From Actinomycetota bacterium (GTDB lineage: Bacteria > Actinomycetota > Actinomycetes > Nanopelagicales > Nanopelagicaceae): DNA of 7,818 bases. Location of the stretch: assembly GCA_947480375.1 (NCBI GenBank), contig CANKCX010000025.1:1-7818 (forward strand), written 5' to 3'. Below, piece after piece: positions 6,582-7,818 of this stretch. The notes under the pieces are model-generated. The model worked only from the letters and a program-made list of their open reading frames with translations. It had not been told where the DNA came from and did not search any database. Both the position numbers and the translations under genes were made by a program. Position 1 is the stretch's first letter. The number at the start of each line of letters is the position of its first letter.

Positions 6582-7627
6582 TATGAAATTGCTCGCCCTC
6601 GCCACTGCAAAACCCCGCGAGATTTTCGAACTGAAGATAGAACTATTAAATATAGAAGCAAAAGAATTGCGATTGGGTGTAGAAAGGCATAACCCGGATT
6701 GGATTTAGTTTTAATTGCAGAGAGAACTCTAGAAAGAAAGATAAAGAGAACTGGTGCGCCGAAGCCAAGATATGGCAAGAGACCAGTTAGCGCTAGTAAA
6801 AATATTGCAGCGATAGTTCCAGCCGTACCACCAAAGGCTTTCCAAAGAGATTTTGTATACCCACTAATTAATTCGCCGCTATTTGTATACATCCGGCAGC
6901 TTGCTACTGAACTGCCTTCGGCAACTCCACCCTTGAACTGTTTGGTGATTAATAATCTTGCAAGTTCTAAATCCTCTAGCACTTCATTGGCGATAGCTGC
7001 ATGGCCGCCAGATTTCTCGTAAGCCTCGCGCTTAATTATTAAGAACTGACCATTTGCAATTGTCATTGATCGATTCGGATATTTCTCTGCAATTCGCAGC
7101 GGAACGCTGGCAATCCAAGACCATTGCAGAAGTGGTTGAATCAATTTTTCAATAAAAGTTCCGGCAAGTTGCTTTGGATATGGCGAGATAAAATCCCAGT
7201 CCAGAGCCTTCATCTTGGTTATTGCAGCTGAAATTGCATAAGGATGTAGCCGTACATCGGCATCCATAAATACAAGATATTCACCGCGGCCGGCTGCAGC
7301 CAGGTTATGACAAGCCCAATTCTTTCCAAGCCAACCGTCGGGAAGCGCGGTTCCGCTAATTGCTTTTACCTTGAAATCAGAGATTAGTTTCGCGGTTGTA
7401 TCAGTAGATGCATCATCAAGAACATAAACCTGGCTAGATTCAAGTAGTTCCGAGTTTAAAACTGCCTTCAGGCAAGCTTCGACATTAGCTTCTTCATTGC
7501 GCATCGGAATCAAAATATCTACTGACTCAGCAACCGCAGCCGCATCCTTAAGTCCAACAACGCGCATTGAAACTACATTTAAAACTGTAATCACCAGGGC
7601 AAGTGCACAGAGCCAGAATTCAATCAT
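6581..7627 (-). CDS. Membrane-anchored family 2 glycosyltransferase, probable carotenoid glycosyltransferase (CruG/CrtQ-like)
   Basis: 348-residue GT-A fold transferase likely to add a sugar to a hydroxylated carotenoid at the cytoplasmic membrane. Visible order: an N-terminal membrane helix (about 3-21), the GT2 start DILIPMRNEE (37-46), VLDDASTD (69-76, nucleotide binding), LPDGWLGKNWACHNLA (95-110, typical of the CruG/CrtQ group), the metal-binding DAD (122-124) and the catalytic-region Glu-Asp at 218-219. C-terminal hydrophobic helices span about 255-335, ending in a W-x-G-R tail. The ATG at 7627..7625 directly follows the upstream stop (TAAATG), so it is coupled to the CruF-like gene. 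Its TAA overlaps the desaturase ATG. The carotenoid substrate is inferred from the neighbours; the sugar donor is unknown. Hopanoid or lipid glycosyltransferases of GT2 are the alternatives. Confidence 0.82.
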   Translation of the reverse strand: MIEFWLCALALVITVLNVVSMRVVGLKDAAAVAESVDILIPMRNEEANVEACLKAVLNSELLESSQVYVLDDASTDTTAKLISDFKVKAISGTALPDGWLGKNWACHNLAAAGRGEYLVFMDADVRLHPYAISAAITKMKALDWDFISPYPKQLAGTFIEKLIQPLLQWSWIASVPLRIAEKYPNRSMTIANGQFLIIKREAYEKSGGHAAIANEVLEDLELARLLITKQFKGGVAEGSSVASCRMYTNSGELISGYTKSLWKAFGGTAGTIAAIFLLALTGLLPYLGFGAPVLFIFLSRVLSAIKTKSNPGYAFLHPIAILLLLYLIVLSSVRKSRGVLQWRGRAIS

Positions 7628-7818
7628 TTATTTAAGTAAATCTGGTTTACCAAAGGAAATTACGAAAATATACGGAGCCACCCAGATTGCGAAGGCAAGC
7701 CCACCAATTAAAGCAACGCCGCCACGATCAAAGAAGAATAGGTTGCCAACAACACCAGAGAAGAGTGTCCATCCAAGAAATAGATCAGGAACGGTTGAGT
7801 TAACTCCGGCCTTGCGAC
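7628..7818 (-). CDS. C-terminal end of a membrane protein, probably CruF-like carotenoid hydratase (DUF422 family); 5' end outside window
   Basis: A minus-strand frame is open from the window edge to TAA at 7630..7628 and encodes the last 62 residues, too short to have been called as a full gene. The fragment has two hydrophobic segments, one around DLFLGWTLFSGVVGNLFFF and one around GGVALIGGLAFAIWVAPYIF, joined by a short DRGG turn, and ends in GKPDLLK. This layout recalls the last two helices of CruF-type carotenoid 1',2'-hydratases. Location next to a CruG/CrtQ-like glycosyltransferase and a CrtD-like desaturase supports that reading. The stop codon abuts the glycosyltransferase ATG. No catalytic residue is visible in the fragment, so the family call is tentative. 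A lycopene cyclase or elongase-type membrane protein is not excluded. Confidence 0.55.
   Translation of the reverse strand, partial: RKAGVNSTVPDLFLGWTLFSGVVGNLFFFDRGGVALIGGLAFAIWVAPYIFVISFGKPDLLK

Noticed and set aside
6582..6605. Eight-residue N-terminal extension of the second desaturase (start at ATG 6605)
   Set aside because: The residues before MSKVIVIGAG are not family-like, would overlap the glycosyltransferase by 25 bases, and are unnecessary given the TAATG junction at 6581.
6699..7022. 107-codon plus-strand frame opposite the glycosyltransferase
   Set aside because: It is antisense to a gene with clear GT2 motifs, with no ribosome binding site and no domain; an incidental open frame.
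1..7818. Search for CRISPR arrays, IS elements, att sites, tRNA genes or long repeats
   Set aside because: None seen. Coding sequence fills almost the whole window, with no repeat arrays, transposase motifs or tRNA-like cloverleaf.

Overview
The window looks like part of a small, streamlined actinobacterial genome. By eye its GC is moderate (mid-40s percent), genes abut or overlap, and no gene-free stretch exceeds about 110 bases. Gene content and style resemble the freshwater acI lineage (Nanopelagicales, 'Ca. Planktophila' type). That lineage call is an inference from composition and content, not from a marker gene.

Layout from left to right: (1) Bases 1-121 hold the very start of a minus-strand gene and its leader. 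The leader folds as a TPP-class (THI-box) riboswitch, and its last bases run into the Shine-Dalgarno sequence. (2) Bases 122-3594 are a tight minus-strand carotenoid operon read leftwards: crtE (GGPP synthase), crtI (phytoene desaturase), crtB (phytoene synthase). It leads straight into the riboswitch. (3) Bases 3595-3618 are a 24-bp divergent gap that probably holds back-to-back leaderless promoters. (4) Bases 3619-5089 are a two-gene plus-strand cassette: metF (methylenetetrahydrofolate reductase) and an overlapping CDP-alcohol phosphatidyltransferase. (5) Bases 5082-7818 are a second minus-strand carotenoid operon: the C-terminal end of a membrane protein (probably a CruF-like carotenoid hydratase), a membrane-anchored family 2 glycosyltransferase, and a second CrtI-family desaturase. 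Its last gene overlaps the 3' end of the plus cassette by 8 bp.

Pathway reading: crtE, crtB and crtI would take C5 units through GGPP and phytoene to lycopene or a similar desaturated C40 product. The second operon looks like a tailoring branch (hydration, extra desaturation, glycosylation) that would give a polar, glycosylated carotenoid. No lycopene cyclase or carotenoid cleavage oxygenase lies in the window, so cyclisation and retinal formation, if present, are encoded elsewhere. The plus-strand pair has no obvious biochemical link to carotenoids.

The most interesting item is the riboswitch. Its pyrimidine-sensing half (CTGAGA and the flanking stems) is well conserved, but the arm that normally grips the pyrophosphate of TPP lacks the usual unpaired bases. 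That suggests either altered ligand specificity or degeneration.
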